From assembly GCA_013399855.1 (NCBI GenBank), contig VXAY01002085.1:885525-949524 (forward strand): DNA of 64,000 nucleotides, written 5' to 3'. The notes below the pieces were generated by a model. It had not been told where the DNA came from and made no database searches. It was given only the letters and a program-made list of their open reading frames with translations. The position numbers and the translations under genes are program-made. Shown piece after piece: positions 35,885-48,400 of this stretch. Within the stretch, counting starts at the first letter, position 1; each line of letters starts with the position of its first letter. This DNA is from Oxyruncus cristatus (taxonomy: Eukaryota > Chordata > Aves > Passeriformes > Cotingidae).

Positions 35885-36242
35885 ACAAACAAGCAAGAGG
35901 TTTACAATCTTCCTTGGAAATGTCAAGATAACAAAAGGTAATAGCACAGAAGTAAGGAAAGGGATGTGCAGTTATGACTGCCATTTGTAAAAGTTGCTAC
36001 TGGTCACAGATTCTTTGAGCAAAGCTGGTGGTAAAAGGAGGAGAGACAACCTACAAGTGTAGCAGCAGCTTTATGATTCAGGGTACAGCTCCGGGACAGG
36101 CAACAGTTGTAAGCTTCAGACCTTCCCCAAGAGGCAAGTAAATAAGACTATAATGAAAAAAAGAACTATTAGTGAGGACTACACTAACCTGTGAAAGCCC
36201 TTAAAAAGACAATAAACACAGGATTATTAAGATAAATCCTCA

Positions 36243-36266
36243 GGGGGCGGGGGGTGGTGGGGAGGG
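36243..36266 (+). other. Canonical G-quadruplex motif
   Basis: On the plus strand the G-runs are G5 (36243-36247), G6 (36249-36254), G4 (36259-36262) and G3 (36264-36266), with loops of 1, 4 and 1 bases. This satisfies the usual rule of four runs of at least three G with loops of seven or fewer. It is the only such motif I noticed in the gene-free central part. Folding in cells is not shown by sequence alone. Confidence 0.8.
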
Positions 36267-36677
36267 AAAGTCCAGAATTGCCCAGAACGAGTTTTTTTTA
36301 ATGGAGCAGAATGAAGGTTTTGGAACAGGAGAACAGATCTGATAACTGATCTGGTGCTCTGTTGATAAAATTTGTCTTCATCTGCAGTTTTTAGTAGCTG
36401 TTGCTGAGGTCTGAATTATCTGGGCTTTGAAAATGCGAGACTGTGGAGCGATACATTTATCTGCTGCTTTTAGCATGGCTGTGTAAAAGCTAAACATCAA
36501 AAACGTATTTCAATATTGCAAAGGTGCTTAGGTTAATGACATTTAGAGGGAATATAGTTAATACTAATTCTTAGTTTAGGAAATCAAGGCAGAGATGGTT
36601 TGCTTATTTGCATATAAATTACATTAAAAATTGTTTAACCAAGACTTTTGGCCCCATAGAACATGAAACAAAATTAT

Positions 36678-36774
36678 CTTTTTCTTTTTTTCTTTTTTTT
36701 TTGTCTGTTTGTTTGTTTTGGTTTTTGGGGTTTGTTTTGTTTTGTCAGGATCTTTTTTGTTTGTTTGTTTTTTA
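36678..36774 (+). repeat. T-rich low-complexity tract with TTTG units
   Basis: Long T runs change into (GTTT)n and (TTTTG)n words. The Phe-rich open stretch across it is simply this tract translated. Confidence 0.88.
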
Positions 36775-38644
36775 ACCTCCAGGAGAAATCTCTGTGGGTT
36801 TGGTTGTTTTATTTGTTTCTAGATGACAACTTGGGCTTCATTAGAAGTCTGAAGATTCAACATCAGTAAGACACTTAATGCTGGGAATTATTAATTCTGG
36901 TTCCCTATCTCAAGTTATTCACTTTGGATGTCTACATCTTTCCACAATTATCCTTTGCTGCTTAAGCCACACAAAGGTGGGTGAGAGAAGCTAAGAAATA
37001 AAGGCAGAATCCCTATGAGAGGATAAAAAAATCCCTGAATTTTGAGATGGTCCTTATTAAATTAAACACTTTGTCCTTATGGAGTAAGCGCAATTTAAGT
37101 TCTGAAGGTCGGATCACACAAAATGGAATAAATGTGGCTCCTTGAGTTGCCTTTAACCTGGAAGTAAGCCAACAGCAATGATAAACACCCACATACCTCT
37201 CTCTAGTGGGTGTGTAACACATTTGGTTAGCATTGCTACGTGCCTGTGTACCTGGTTCAGCAGAGACACAGCAGTCTCAGACTCTACAAACATCTCTTGA
37301 CATAGCTTGAGAGGACACAGCATTTCAAATAGATCAATGTTTTATACTTGAAATTATTTTTTTCAAACTACTTGCAGTTTTGGTGTGTGGCTTTCATAGC
37401 ATTGACACATGCTGGCAATAATTCCTTCCAACAGACACACTGATATTAGTAATAGCAACCTGTCACAGTATTTTATGGCATGGATTTAAAAAAAAACTTT
37501 TATCATCTTTCCTAACCATGATCACAATTTACCAATATGTTTTCAATTACAAGCTTTGGAAGGATTTTCCCAAGATTGTTGAGCAGTCAGTAGTTCCTAA
37601 ATTCACTCGTGAATATTTCTTTATGCAGCTCATTTCCACTTGGTTTCACATCACTCCCTAAACCATTCCTAGCGAATGTGCTTTCTGAGTCAAATAATGG
37701 TCCACATTATTGTAGACCAGTATGCACTAGAGGTGCAGAATAGAGCTACAGAGAACTGCATAAAATTTTTCCCAGTGCAGTCCTACATCTTTATCCACAG
37801 TAGACTTACACATTGGAGTGACAAAGATCTCCCTGGGCAGTAGAGCATTATTGCCCAAATTCGAACTCTTAAAAACCAAAGAAATTTTCTAAATACTTTA
37901 ATGATCACAGACCTGGGGAAAAAATGATTTCTTTAACGGGTTCAGTAGCTTACTGCAGAGACTTTGAAATGACTCTTTGAAATGCATTTGAAACTACTTT
38001 TTATGCTGACCCTTTGATTGCATATTAAGTTGTAATCTAGAAAATATTTAAGAGTGCCCTCACCCTTATTAACTGGACATTGTGCCAAGGGAACACATTA
38101 AACTAAACACTGAAATGTTAGCAATGTTTTTTATAAGTTCACCTTAAATAATTTCAAAGAAAGAAAAAGCCTCCACTTGGACAGAAAGCCCTTTTGTTCA
38201 GAGTTGCTGAACATGTTTACAAATCTTTTCCAGCATTAGAATTATTTGGCATTCAGTCGATTTTCACTCTGTTTTCAATAGAATAGCCTTTTCTGTATAC
38301 AGTAATCAAGCCCCTTTCTTACAAGCACTGTCTTCAGACTTATTTGCTTTTCCTATTAAAACAAGTAGCTCAGATTATTTGGTATATTGAGAACTAACAA
38401 GAGAAATTTCTTGATTTGCCCCTAATTTGTGTTCCCAGTGCTTTTTCTGCCTTCTTTTAAATATGGTTTCCCTCTCCTCCTTCACACTTTCACAATTTTT
38501 AATATACTATTTCAAAGGAAAATTGAATAGGTATAGTCTTAATATGTTTTGGGTTTTTTTTAAATACTAACACTGTACCATCTCAATTATGCTAAACAGC
38601 CTACACAATAGATTCCTGCCAATACTGTATCTAGCACTAAAGGG

Positions 38645-38669
38645 ATTAATTACATTAAATTAATTACAT
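38645..38669. repeat. Direct repeat of ATTAATTACAT
   Basis: The 11-base word ATTAATTACAT occurs at 38645-38655 and again at 38659-38669, spaced 14 bp. Each copy holds TAATTA, a homeodomain-type core. In AT-rich DNA such words also arise by chance. Confidence 0.7.
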
Positions 38670-40004
38670 ATTCTCATCATCTGTCCAGAAAAAGAATTGG
38701 TTTACGTAGACTTACATGCAAACACGTCAAGTGGTTTTATGGAGACATTTAAGTAGGGGAATACCTTATTCTTTCCTAATGACAGAAAAAGACAACACTT
38801 CAGCATTTTAATTCCTCTAGAAAAATTTCAGTCACCTCCACATAATGTAAAGTAAGATACTTTAAAGAAATAATTTAAGTTTTGTATTCTTCTGCACTCT
38901 CAAGGACTTTTTTTCTCAATTGATAAAGGATTCTATATAAAAGTAAGATTGTTTGGAATCACTGGAAATAGATTTCCAGTTCCTACTGGAGTAAGAAATA
39001 GCTAACAAAGAGTTTATTTTCTTTCGGTTCTTTCACTTTTGAGATACCCTGAAAATTTTCTTCAAGAGCAATGCCTATTAAATATCAAATAAAGCATCAT
39101 TAAGCAAACTATACTTCCATTTTTGTACTGTGGATTTTATTATCTATAAAGGGAATTATTTTTTTCCTCCTCTTACATCCAGTAGCACATGCTACTGGAA
39201 AAGTGTTAACCCTAAGAAGGAGTGGAGGTAAAAAGAAAGGGGAAAAAACTAATCCTGCAGCAAGTCTAGTATGACACAGGTGCACCTTTCTTTCTCCTCT
39301 ACAGAAGACTAACAGGTGGAGAAGAGGCTATGAAAACTGAATTCAACAAGAAGACTTTGCTCTACTCCTATTTTATATTCTTTAACATTTACCAAAGCTT
39401 ATCGCATTCACTGGTCAGCAAAAAACAAGAAGGAAGGTAAAAGAACAGAGAATAAAACAGGTGCATTTCAACATCAAGGGGAAGCAGCTTCCTGATTCAG
39501 AGCATTGCTGGGACTTCAATCGTGTTGTTTAAGATGAGGCTGCAGTGCATTTTCATAGCACTGATTTTTTTTTCTTTTCTATAATAATTCATTAAATACA
39601 GAAATCTCACTGTGATTTAATAAAGATTTTAACATTTCAACAGGTTACTTTATACTTTGTAATCAAGGAGAAGATTTTTGAAGTGCATCTGAAAGAAAGG
39701 AAACTGTAAAATTTTAATTTGAAATTAATTCTTTTCTTCCCCCTTTATCATCTTGAGACAATGTTTTGTGTGACTAATTCAACAGCATAAAACCTTCAAG
39801 GATGTATAAAGTGAGGTAAAATAAGAATATATAAGGATTAAGGGTTTTCAGGTTACTTCAGATAGATTTTTCGGTAGTGACATGTTCAAACTCGATGTTT
39901 GAAAATAAGTTTCATTCCATATTATATGGTTTGAATTACAGTCTACTAAATCTGACAGTAAGGCAGAGACTTTCTGGAGACATAGACCACGATATTGCAG
40001 TAAC

Positions 40005-40047
40005 ATTATTATGATTATTATTACTACTGTTACTGTTATTATTATTT
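40005..40047. repeat. (ATT)n trinucleotide tract, imperfect
   Basis: An imperfect run of ATT/ATG/ACT/GTT triplets. It produces an Asn/Ser-rich string in a minus-strand frame that should not be taken as a gene. Confidence 0.88.
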
Positions 40048-42714
40048 TCTTCTTTATTTATGTAAATTATTAAGTAGAATGTGGTTACTTTTGCAAAGTG
40101 CTCTCTATGACATATAACCACCCAATGAGATCCCAGAGATGACTACCCTTGAACAAAGTTTAATTTATTGAAGTATTTATTGGATTGGCATGTTCTTTAT
40201 TATTATTCCAGTCTATATATCTTCATTAATTGATTACATTCTCTATGTGTTTTTAATAGTTTACATTAAATTCTTTAGCATTCTACACAACTAGTAATCA
40301 GTCAGTCACCCTATGAGGGCAACTAGGTGAAGAACCTTTTTTTAATATCCAGCCTAAACCTCCCCCAACACAACTTCAGGCCATAAAAACCTACTGGTTA
40401 GGCTAAAAAGAGGTAGGTCTTAAAGCAAACCTTCTTTGTCCAAGGCAGACTTCCAGTGAAATTGGCTAATCAATAAGATATCTGAGTGAAAGGATCAGAA
40501 AGAAAGCATTCATACATACAGACGTGTACATCACAAGCACGTTTAGATACTAAACAGGTACAATGTTAAGTGTTTGACCTTTTAAAAAACTTCTAGTCAT
40601 GACATTTTTTCCTTTTTTCAGCAAAAAAACCCAAATCCATGAAACACATAAATCATGGTGTTCCAATAAAAACATATCCAGAAAAGCAACAGAGCAGTTT
40701 TCTTGCTGGCATGTCACGATCCACTAACGGAAAGAGTTTCTGCATTTTATTCGACAATATGCATTCTCTTTCTTTCATTTTCAGCTTTACTAAGTCAGTA
40801 ACACTCTTTTTAGAGTAATGAACGTGGAATGGGAACTATAAACAGAAGCTGATGTTAGATTCTAAGCATTGTTGGATGTTTATACAATATGACTTGCAAA
40901 CTGATACAAAACTAATATTTCACAGTGAGTTGGAATGTAGAAGCTGTTTCATTTTTCTGTTATTTTACCTGGTATGTTTCTGCTAATTTTTCTCTTTTTC
41001 AGAAGAAATGGGTACTAGAAATATGATGCATGACACCAGGAATCTTTCTAATGGAATATGTTCTTATCAGACAAATAACCACATGACTCAAAGCTGTTGA
41101 AACTAACAAATTCCTGTTTGCTATATATACAGCCCAAATGAGCTTTCTTGCATTTGTTTTTTTAAATTCAAGAAGAACAGTAGACATCTTAAAATAAAGG
41201 ATTTATTGGAATTCTCGATATTCTTCTCCATCTGCCACAATGGCATGAAAATACAATACCAAATATCCATCTTTTTTCCTTTATTCTTCTTATCCATTTT
41301 TTCACTCAGGGATGACTGAATAAGGAAACACGAAAAGTTGACTACAAATTCACAATTCTTTAGACTTCCATGCAAAGATTTAAAGAATTTTCCATCTGTA
41401 TTAACGGCTGGAGACTTAGTTAGATCCCAGACAGGAATTATAATCTTTCCTTTCTAATTTTTTTTTCCTTTGGTGGAAGATTGAAGAGGTCCCTAATTTA
41501 CTATGATTGCTTTAAGAAACGATGCTGTGCAATGAGACTTTCTGGCATATTATTCTTTAAACATGAAAGGAATAGGAAGTATCGAGGATTAACTATGCAT
41601 AATGAGAAACAGTATGTGATAACAGACCTGAAAATTCCTCCAAGAAAGTCTTCAGGAAAACAGAATGATCATACTCTTCTGTTAAACAGTATATAAGGAA
41701 ATAATTACATTCCTGTTTTCTCTTGCTTTTTTATGCCTGGATACAAATAAAAACGCAGTAAAATTAACTCTGAGCTGGAAGTTGAATGCTCTTGTATAGG
41801 ACGAGGGTGTGGAAGATCAGGCACAAAGCAATACTACATTTCTAATAAATAAAAATATATTATCACAATTGCCTTTAGTTGTTTTTTTTTTTCCATTGTA
41901 CACATATAATTAAGTAATAAAAATTTTCTTTCTGTATTTCTATAGAATTATTTTATGTCTTTCGTCTTTCAAGTTCAATAAGAAAGATGAAGAAAGCCAC
42001 TTGTGAACACTGATATTTTATACATAAAATTGCCAACACCTCTTTTATACTCTGAGTTTCTACAACCTCTATTCCCAGAAAATAAAGTTGGTCATTCTAC
42101 AATTTCACCAAATTTACAGGAATGTTTTTAAGGTAAATATTCAGTCACCTGAAAGCAGCCTTTTAGCAAGCATATTTGAAAGGCTATTTTGAACACTAAC
42201 AATATAAATGTTTTATTGAAATTTTGAAAGAATGGGGATGTCACACCAATCCTGAAGAAACAATATGATGAATAAAGAACCAGAGAAGCACTTTTTTTTT
42301 TTTTTTCCAGAATTAAACAAGTATTGTTTTAAAATTGATAAAAGCACTGGGATGTCTAAATGATATATTACTAGTCTTAGTACTTTGTGCTATAGCACAT
42401 CTATTAAATATAGTTAAACCTGCTAATTAAAAAGCCAGGTCAGTCAGGGCAAGGTTTAATTACCATTCTGTTATACAGTATTTCTCTTAAATTCACAAAA
42501 TAATATCCAGGTTTTTCTCTTATTACAAGTGTAAGAATGTTATTTATTATATTTAAGAAATGGATGGCAAATACAGGAGGTATCATGCTACGTCAGTGGA
42601 GAGAAAAAAATGACAAGACAGGTAGGCATTGTTTTTGTTTTTTCTTTTCTCTTCTTTCATTTTTTTCCCCCATCCTTTTCTCAATTTTTTTTTCCTTTCA
42701 TTCCTTACAAAAGG

Positions 42715-42813
42715 ATATACATATATGCATATATACAAACTGGAGGCACATATATCTCTTCATATATATAAACATATGTATATATATATATATTTCTATA
42801 TGCATATATCTAT
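42715..42813. repeat. (TA)n-rich interrupted microsatellite
   Basis: Several TATATA and CATATG-like blocks separated by short unique sequence. The Ile/Tyr-rich frames across it are translations of the repeat. Confidence 0.85.
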
Positions 42814-45375
42814 AGGAAGATCAGGTTTTTATCTTTAGTGCTTAGGTAATAATATTTTTAGTAAAGAATCTCTCTTCGTGACTATTTCTAAAAACCTTCC
42901 GTAATTTTTAAAAATTTTCCTTCTTAATGTGAATGGGGAAAAGTTGTTGTGTCCATGCATTAAACATCACAACTGTATTGTCTCCAGTCAGATTGTAGAG
43001 AATATTCAAGGTACACTGAAGGCTAATTTGATTTAGAACATGACTTCAAGTGTCTCAATGAAAAGATGATACAGAAATCAAAAAATACATATTTTACTAT
43101 ATTCTTAAAAAAAAGTGAAATATTTACCACATATGAACAAACTTAATGGTTTGTCCACACACACACATATTTTTTTCCTTTTGCTTCTCCTACTAGCAAA
43201 AATAAACTCACATTGCTTTCAGAGGGAACCCCACTAAAGCTGCTGCTGTACACTGAATAACCAGGTCTTATGGTTCTGAATTCAAAAGAGGACCACAGCC
43301 ACGATGTTTGATCATGCATCAGTTCCCAGCATTGCATTGTACAAGCTGTGCATACACCTGTAGTGCCAAACAGACAATTTAATCAGATTAATTCCAATTA
43401 ATTTAGCCAGCCAGAATAATACATCTCCTGCTTATTGTTTTAGGTTGCTGACAAGAAGCATTACTGACTTTCAAAACTACAAACCATTGAATTTATGGAT
43501 AACAGCTCAAGGCCTAAAACTAACAAAGTAAAAGGAAGAGGCATCTAGTATTTCATTATACGCATTCTTTTTACTCTTTTCAAACTTTTTTTCACCCTTC
43601 TAACATAAGCCTATATCATTTAATTTCAAGAAGCATTAGAACCAATAGAGTGGTTTTGCCCTTGGATATTGGATGCACTATAACTGCAAGGACCCAATGT
43701 CTGATGAAAAAAAATAAACATAACAACAAGCAAACACACAATCTGACAAAATCCCATAAAACCAAAACCAAACCAAAATCAGAAGCAAGAAAACTTTTAA
43801 AAGAACATTGAAATCCATATGGTCTTGGTTTGAAAAGTTTTCCTTATTATACATACTTTTATAAATTTGGGGGAAGGTGTGTTATGGAAGAAAAGCCCAC
43901 TGAAATAATAGGTAGACAATCAAGCATGCTGAACTTTCACTGTTACATAAAGGCTTATTTAATGCAGCTTAAAAATTGTTACAATTTACCCATTAAAAAC
44001 AAAATAAAAACATGAGCATTCTCTTACAACTTCCTAAGGAGTAAAGCAATGTATTCACATTTCTTTGCATTTCTTAATGCCTTATTCTTGAAGTGAAACT
44101 TTCAGTCAAGGTAATTTGTTACTTTCCCCATTTGCAGTCAGATAAATAATTACAAAGGATAGAAAAATTCAGCAAACAAATATTTTACTGAAGATATAGA
44201 GCTGATTAAAACTATTACTTATATATCGTGTGCTGCAGGATGTTGTACTTCTACGCCTTTGGTAGCACAAAGTCTTTTGTGAGTAGTTCAGGCAAAGTCA
44301 AGCAAAATTATGAAAATAGCTTTTTGGTATATAAGCTTAGCCGGCTGGATCTTTCTGCCATCACAGATGATAGGCATATGGATGGTGTTAAAGACTTTAA
44401 CTGGAGCAGCTGTTTGCAAAATGAGCACCTGTTGATGGCAAAAGAGTAGGTTCTCACCTTCATTATTTTGAAATGAAGAGGAACATGGCTAAAAATTTTC
44501 AGTGTGTAATGAAGGCTAGAAATCTCTAAGCTCTGTATTTGGCTCAAACTTGCAAACAATGCCACAGCTTTTTGACTTCATGAACAGACTCATACTGGAA
44601 TGAAAAATTCAAAAGCAGACAGAGACATTAATTTTATTATAGGTTTTATTCCTCTTTAGTTATTTGTATCACAGGCAATAATGTCGGATGAGGGAAGCCA
44701 AGTGCAAAAATATCACAAACTCAGGATGTCCTTCTGTTTTTTATTCACTCACATTAGTGGACTCAATTCATTTTTGCTGTCCTATCCAATTTTCTCTGTG
44801 AAGCTTAACTTGTAGCTTTCTGTCTGAGCTGAAAAAAGAGCTTCCAAGTACCTTGTTTCCATCAGGTGACAACCCATGAATCTTCCAGTGTAATTTACAG
44901 CCCCACAAGGTTAAAAAGGTTGAAGTGAACCCAAAGGAAGACCAAAGTACGATGCTTTCTTCTAGATGCATGTAGACTGTGTTGCAGAGCAGGATAAAAA
45001 CTGATTATGGAAGAAAAACCTATCAAAAAACTTTTTCACAGAAATGAAGGACTAGAATTTATGGGAAGACCCAAGGTTTCCTGCCTGTTCCAGTCATAGG
45101 TAAAGGTGCAAGATTTAGTCCAACAAAATCAACACTCCCAAGCTTCCACTGAATTTTAAACTTAAGACACTTTGTAAATTTTAGCATTTCCAGCAAGAAA
45201 AGAGAACTCTCCTTCTCAGTGTTGGATAAAACAGCCCAGTAGATACCTAGGGGCTCAAACATAGACTTAAAGTTCAAGCAATATCAAGTTCTACTTGGAT
45301 AACATCTTGAAGAGGGCACTGCAGGCTTTCTTGTCATAAGGAATAACAGATAAGGAAAAGAAACACTCGAACATC
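42814..45375. other. Non-coding DNA with an A/C-rich stretch
   Basis: I see no gene. Positions 43707-43792 are an A/C-rich low-complexity stretch containing AAACC and AACA words. Frames are at most about 85 codons and have no known domain. Confidence 0.55.
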
Positions 45376-45490
45376 CAGACTGTTTCTGCTTCAACTCCTG
45401 GCCTTGCCACAGACTGATTGACCAGTGGCAGAATGCTTAAACATTCTACAAAATGGGGATAATTAATTTTATCTCCTAAGGACTAAGGGA
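45376..45490 (+). mobile_element. Probable ancient MIR-type SINE relic, plus strand
   Basis: The order of short matches follows the MIR consensus I know: a CTGGCCTTGCCAC segment near 45399 (compare the CGGCTCTGCCAC part), then GACC, then a GCTTAA-A-TCT segment, then CTACAAAATGGGGATAATTA near 45447 (compare TGTAAAATGGGGATAAT). MIR is a tRNA-derived SINE spread before amniotes diversified, so highly decayed copies in birds are expected. This is recall-based and not a scored alignment. Confidence 0.5.
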
Positions 45491-48400
45491 AGATAGAATC
45501 ATGCATTCCTTTGGCTTTAAAATATGACATACTGAAGGAAAATTGTGACTCACAGTAGTTGATTTGCTCTGTATCTACGTATGTATACGGAGAAAAATGC
45601 ATACATAACTGTATTAAACTGTCCTTTGAAAGACATTAAACCGTTCAGTTTTCAAATGTCTTTGGGTCCTTACAAAGAAACTTTTTTGGTTTTTTGGGTA
45701 GAGCGGGGGCACTCTTGCCTGTTTATATCAATAGAGGTTGAACATGAATCTCATAGTAAGTATATTGAACAATAGGTACTTAGGCTTTAAGTTACAGCCA
45801 TGTTTTTTCACACTTCCTGTATTATGTGTTTGCTTGTTACATGATGACCTGTGGTAGAATCCAAAAGAGCTGAGGCCAGAATGGTATGTCTAGGCATGGA
45901 GAACATTTCTAAACGAATGTGGCCAAGATACCGTGCCCAACAAACTTTTTCTTTTCAGAATGGCTGCACATCTTTCATGACTACACATCTCAGTTTTATA
46001 TCTTAGAATTTTTAAAACAATGCCAGCTCCAAAACCAGACTTCATTTTCTGCTCTTCTAGTGCTAAGCCAGAGGGGAGAGTGCCACCTAATGATCTGTAC
46101 GTAAGTGCACGTTATGGCTGGTATTTTTTGGTTCCAAGTTTTTGCATCCTCTACTGTCTGTAGGCTTAATACAGATTTAGAGGTGGACAGTTGCTTTTAC
46201 AGTTGTTTGTGTTTACAAACACAACTACAGAGCTGTTTGTATTCAAAAACTGAATGAGGAAGAGTGATCAGCTTTCCACTGGGCTTTTTAACAATAAGCT
46301 TGAATGCCTCTCAGTTTGCCTTTGAAAGGCTATTGAGTTCAGTAGCCAGGCAAAGTCATCAAGGGAAAAAAATGAAAATCCTGAAGTATCATAGTTTGCT
46401 TTGCTAAATTCATGGGAGTTAGGCAAGAAAATTATGACAGCAGGGACAGGCATAAGAATGAGGAAAATACTACAATCTAATACTAGCTTCATAGAGAAAA
46501 ATGCTTCTTGTCCCATCACAAACCTGATAATTACTTGGTGGAATGAAAAGATAAATACTTTCACAGTATGTTTGAAAAATTTCATGCAAATTGCAAAGTT
46601 GTATTCAATAGGAGTTGTATTTTAATGTATTGAGACATTGCAGGGGGTGTCAGTCACATTAGTACATGCCTCGGGTAGTTGAATGTTCAAGCATCCCTTG
46701 CCTCCCATTGCACCAGAGGAATGTGTTAATGAGTCCATAGAACATAATCCTCTCATATTTTAATGCTATGTTAAGTTAAATGGCTGAGGAACAAATCCTG
46801 GGGCTAGGAAGATCCATCACATGGAGTCAAATGAAGCCATGCATTTTGTCTTGATCCTCCTGGTCACACAGTCCTACTTCTCTGAGTGAGAAATTTCTAA
46901 AGACACCTTGAGGGAGGGACAGCTTCCATGTAACTACCTTACTCTCAACTCTGTTGTCCTCAGGGATCAGTGATAATAAAACTGCTCTACTGAGGATTAT
47001 TGGGAGGTGAATTGAGCATGAATTTTTGGTAACCCCACTGCTTCACAGAAAAGTTGAAGGATATTTTTTATAGCTTCTCTTTGTTGTGTGTTCTTAGCTA
47101 ACAATTCCAAGGGAAAGATGAGGAGAAAAACTATTAAAAGGCCTTTGCTGCTCAGTAGTTCATATACAGCCTCTTAACAAATGCTAGAACAGCTCTTTTC
47201 AAAATGTAGTTTATTTTAAATATTGCAAGGATGAGAAGACCCATTCTGGCTTCAGCCTTCCCACTGATCTAGGGCAGACATGACTGCTTAACTGGGCCAA
47301 GAACATCCTGAGCTACACTGTGCTTTCTAAAAGTGATAATGATTTGGCTGAATCCTTTTCTTGTAAACAGGGATTGCCTACTAAGGGTTTAGCTGACATG
47401 GGGAATACTTGGTTCTACATTGCTGCCATCAAATTCTCTTGTTCTTTTGGGTGTACAAACAAAGATGCTGATATCATCCCCTAGCCCCCTTCCTATTCAG
47501 AAACTCTCAAAGGAGTTGTATGCAAATGCAGTGAACCAGAAGAGGTCTCTGAACAAATTTCATCCCCGTTTTAAATAGAGAGAGCTGAACAAAGGAATGA
47601 AAACATTCCCAAAGACAGTACTAGTTGCCTCAGTCTGGACATTTCCATTTGCATAAACATCACATGTTCTCAGAGTAGCTCTGAAAAACTGAAGGCACAT
47701 CCAGCCCCTCTTGGTGCAATACACACTGCATGAACCTTTGTGGCTCCACCAGCAGATCCAGCAAGTACTTACACTGTATTCCACTTTAGGTCCATACCTA
47801 TTCCCATGCTTTGCACTGGGTAGAAAGCACTTGCACATCAGTGCCTTCGCAGAACTTGCAGTTCACTCATTCTGTGACAGTCATTTGGAAAACTGCAAAA
47901 GTACAAACAGGGACAAGAGGCTGCTTGGACCCCCCATGGATTTGGCCAGGCAGAGCCTGTAATTCCTGTTGTGCGTGAAGAAGAAACATTGCCTTAGTGT
48001 ATTCTGCTCCCTTTTGAGATGAGAGAGGTGATCAGGGACACTATCCTGAACACCACCGGCAGAACAACCACTTTTGAACTCTGGGATGAGCCAAGTGGCT
48101 AGCAGCCACTGTTTGTCTTTCTTCTCTTCTGAGAGGTGTGCTTCCTGCTCATCCACTCTGCTGGACTGATGCATCACCACAGGCTGTATGCTGGACTCCC
48201 TGATGAGTACCCTCTGACACATCTCCTGCTCACAGTGAAGCAGTCTTTCACTTATTCTATGACATTGGCTTAAGTGTGGCTTCCCATTTTCCCAGAGCTC
48301 ATTTAGCCTAAAGCTGGATAGTTAGTAAATCATGAGCCTATTTAGGGTGCTGTTTCCAAACCTGAAGTCTTACATTCTTTAATATGGAGAAGACTGAAAA

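Larger units (their letters stand above)
30492..36241. other. Non-coding DNA, about 5.7 kb, no supported gene
   Basis: The longest frames are 84-92 codons (33536-33790 plus, 35376-35648 plus, 35669-35947 minus). None shows a known domain, and the last contains the 18-bp duplication listed separately. Poly-A at 33819-33834 and T-rich runs near 33569 are simple sequence. Confidence 0.55.
36267..42714. other. Non-coding DNA, about 6.4 kb, no supported gene
   Basis: Frames are short (at most about 84 codons) and without domains. Simple sequence and a TAATTA direct repeat are listed separately. Confidence 0.55.

Noticed and set aside
39936..40121. Asn/Ser-rich minus-strand frame
   Set aside because: It is the translated ATT trinucleotide tract.
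42537..42838. Two Phe/Ile/Tyr-rich overlapping plus frames
   Set aside because: Translations of T-rich and TA-rich simple sequence.
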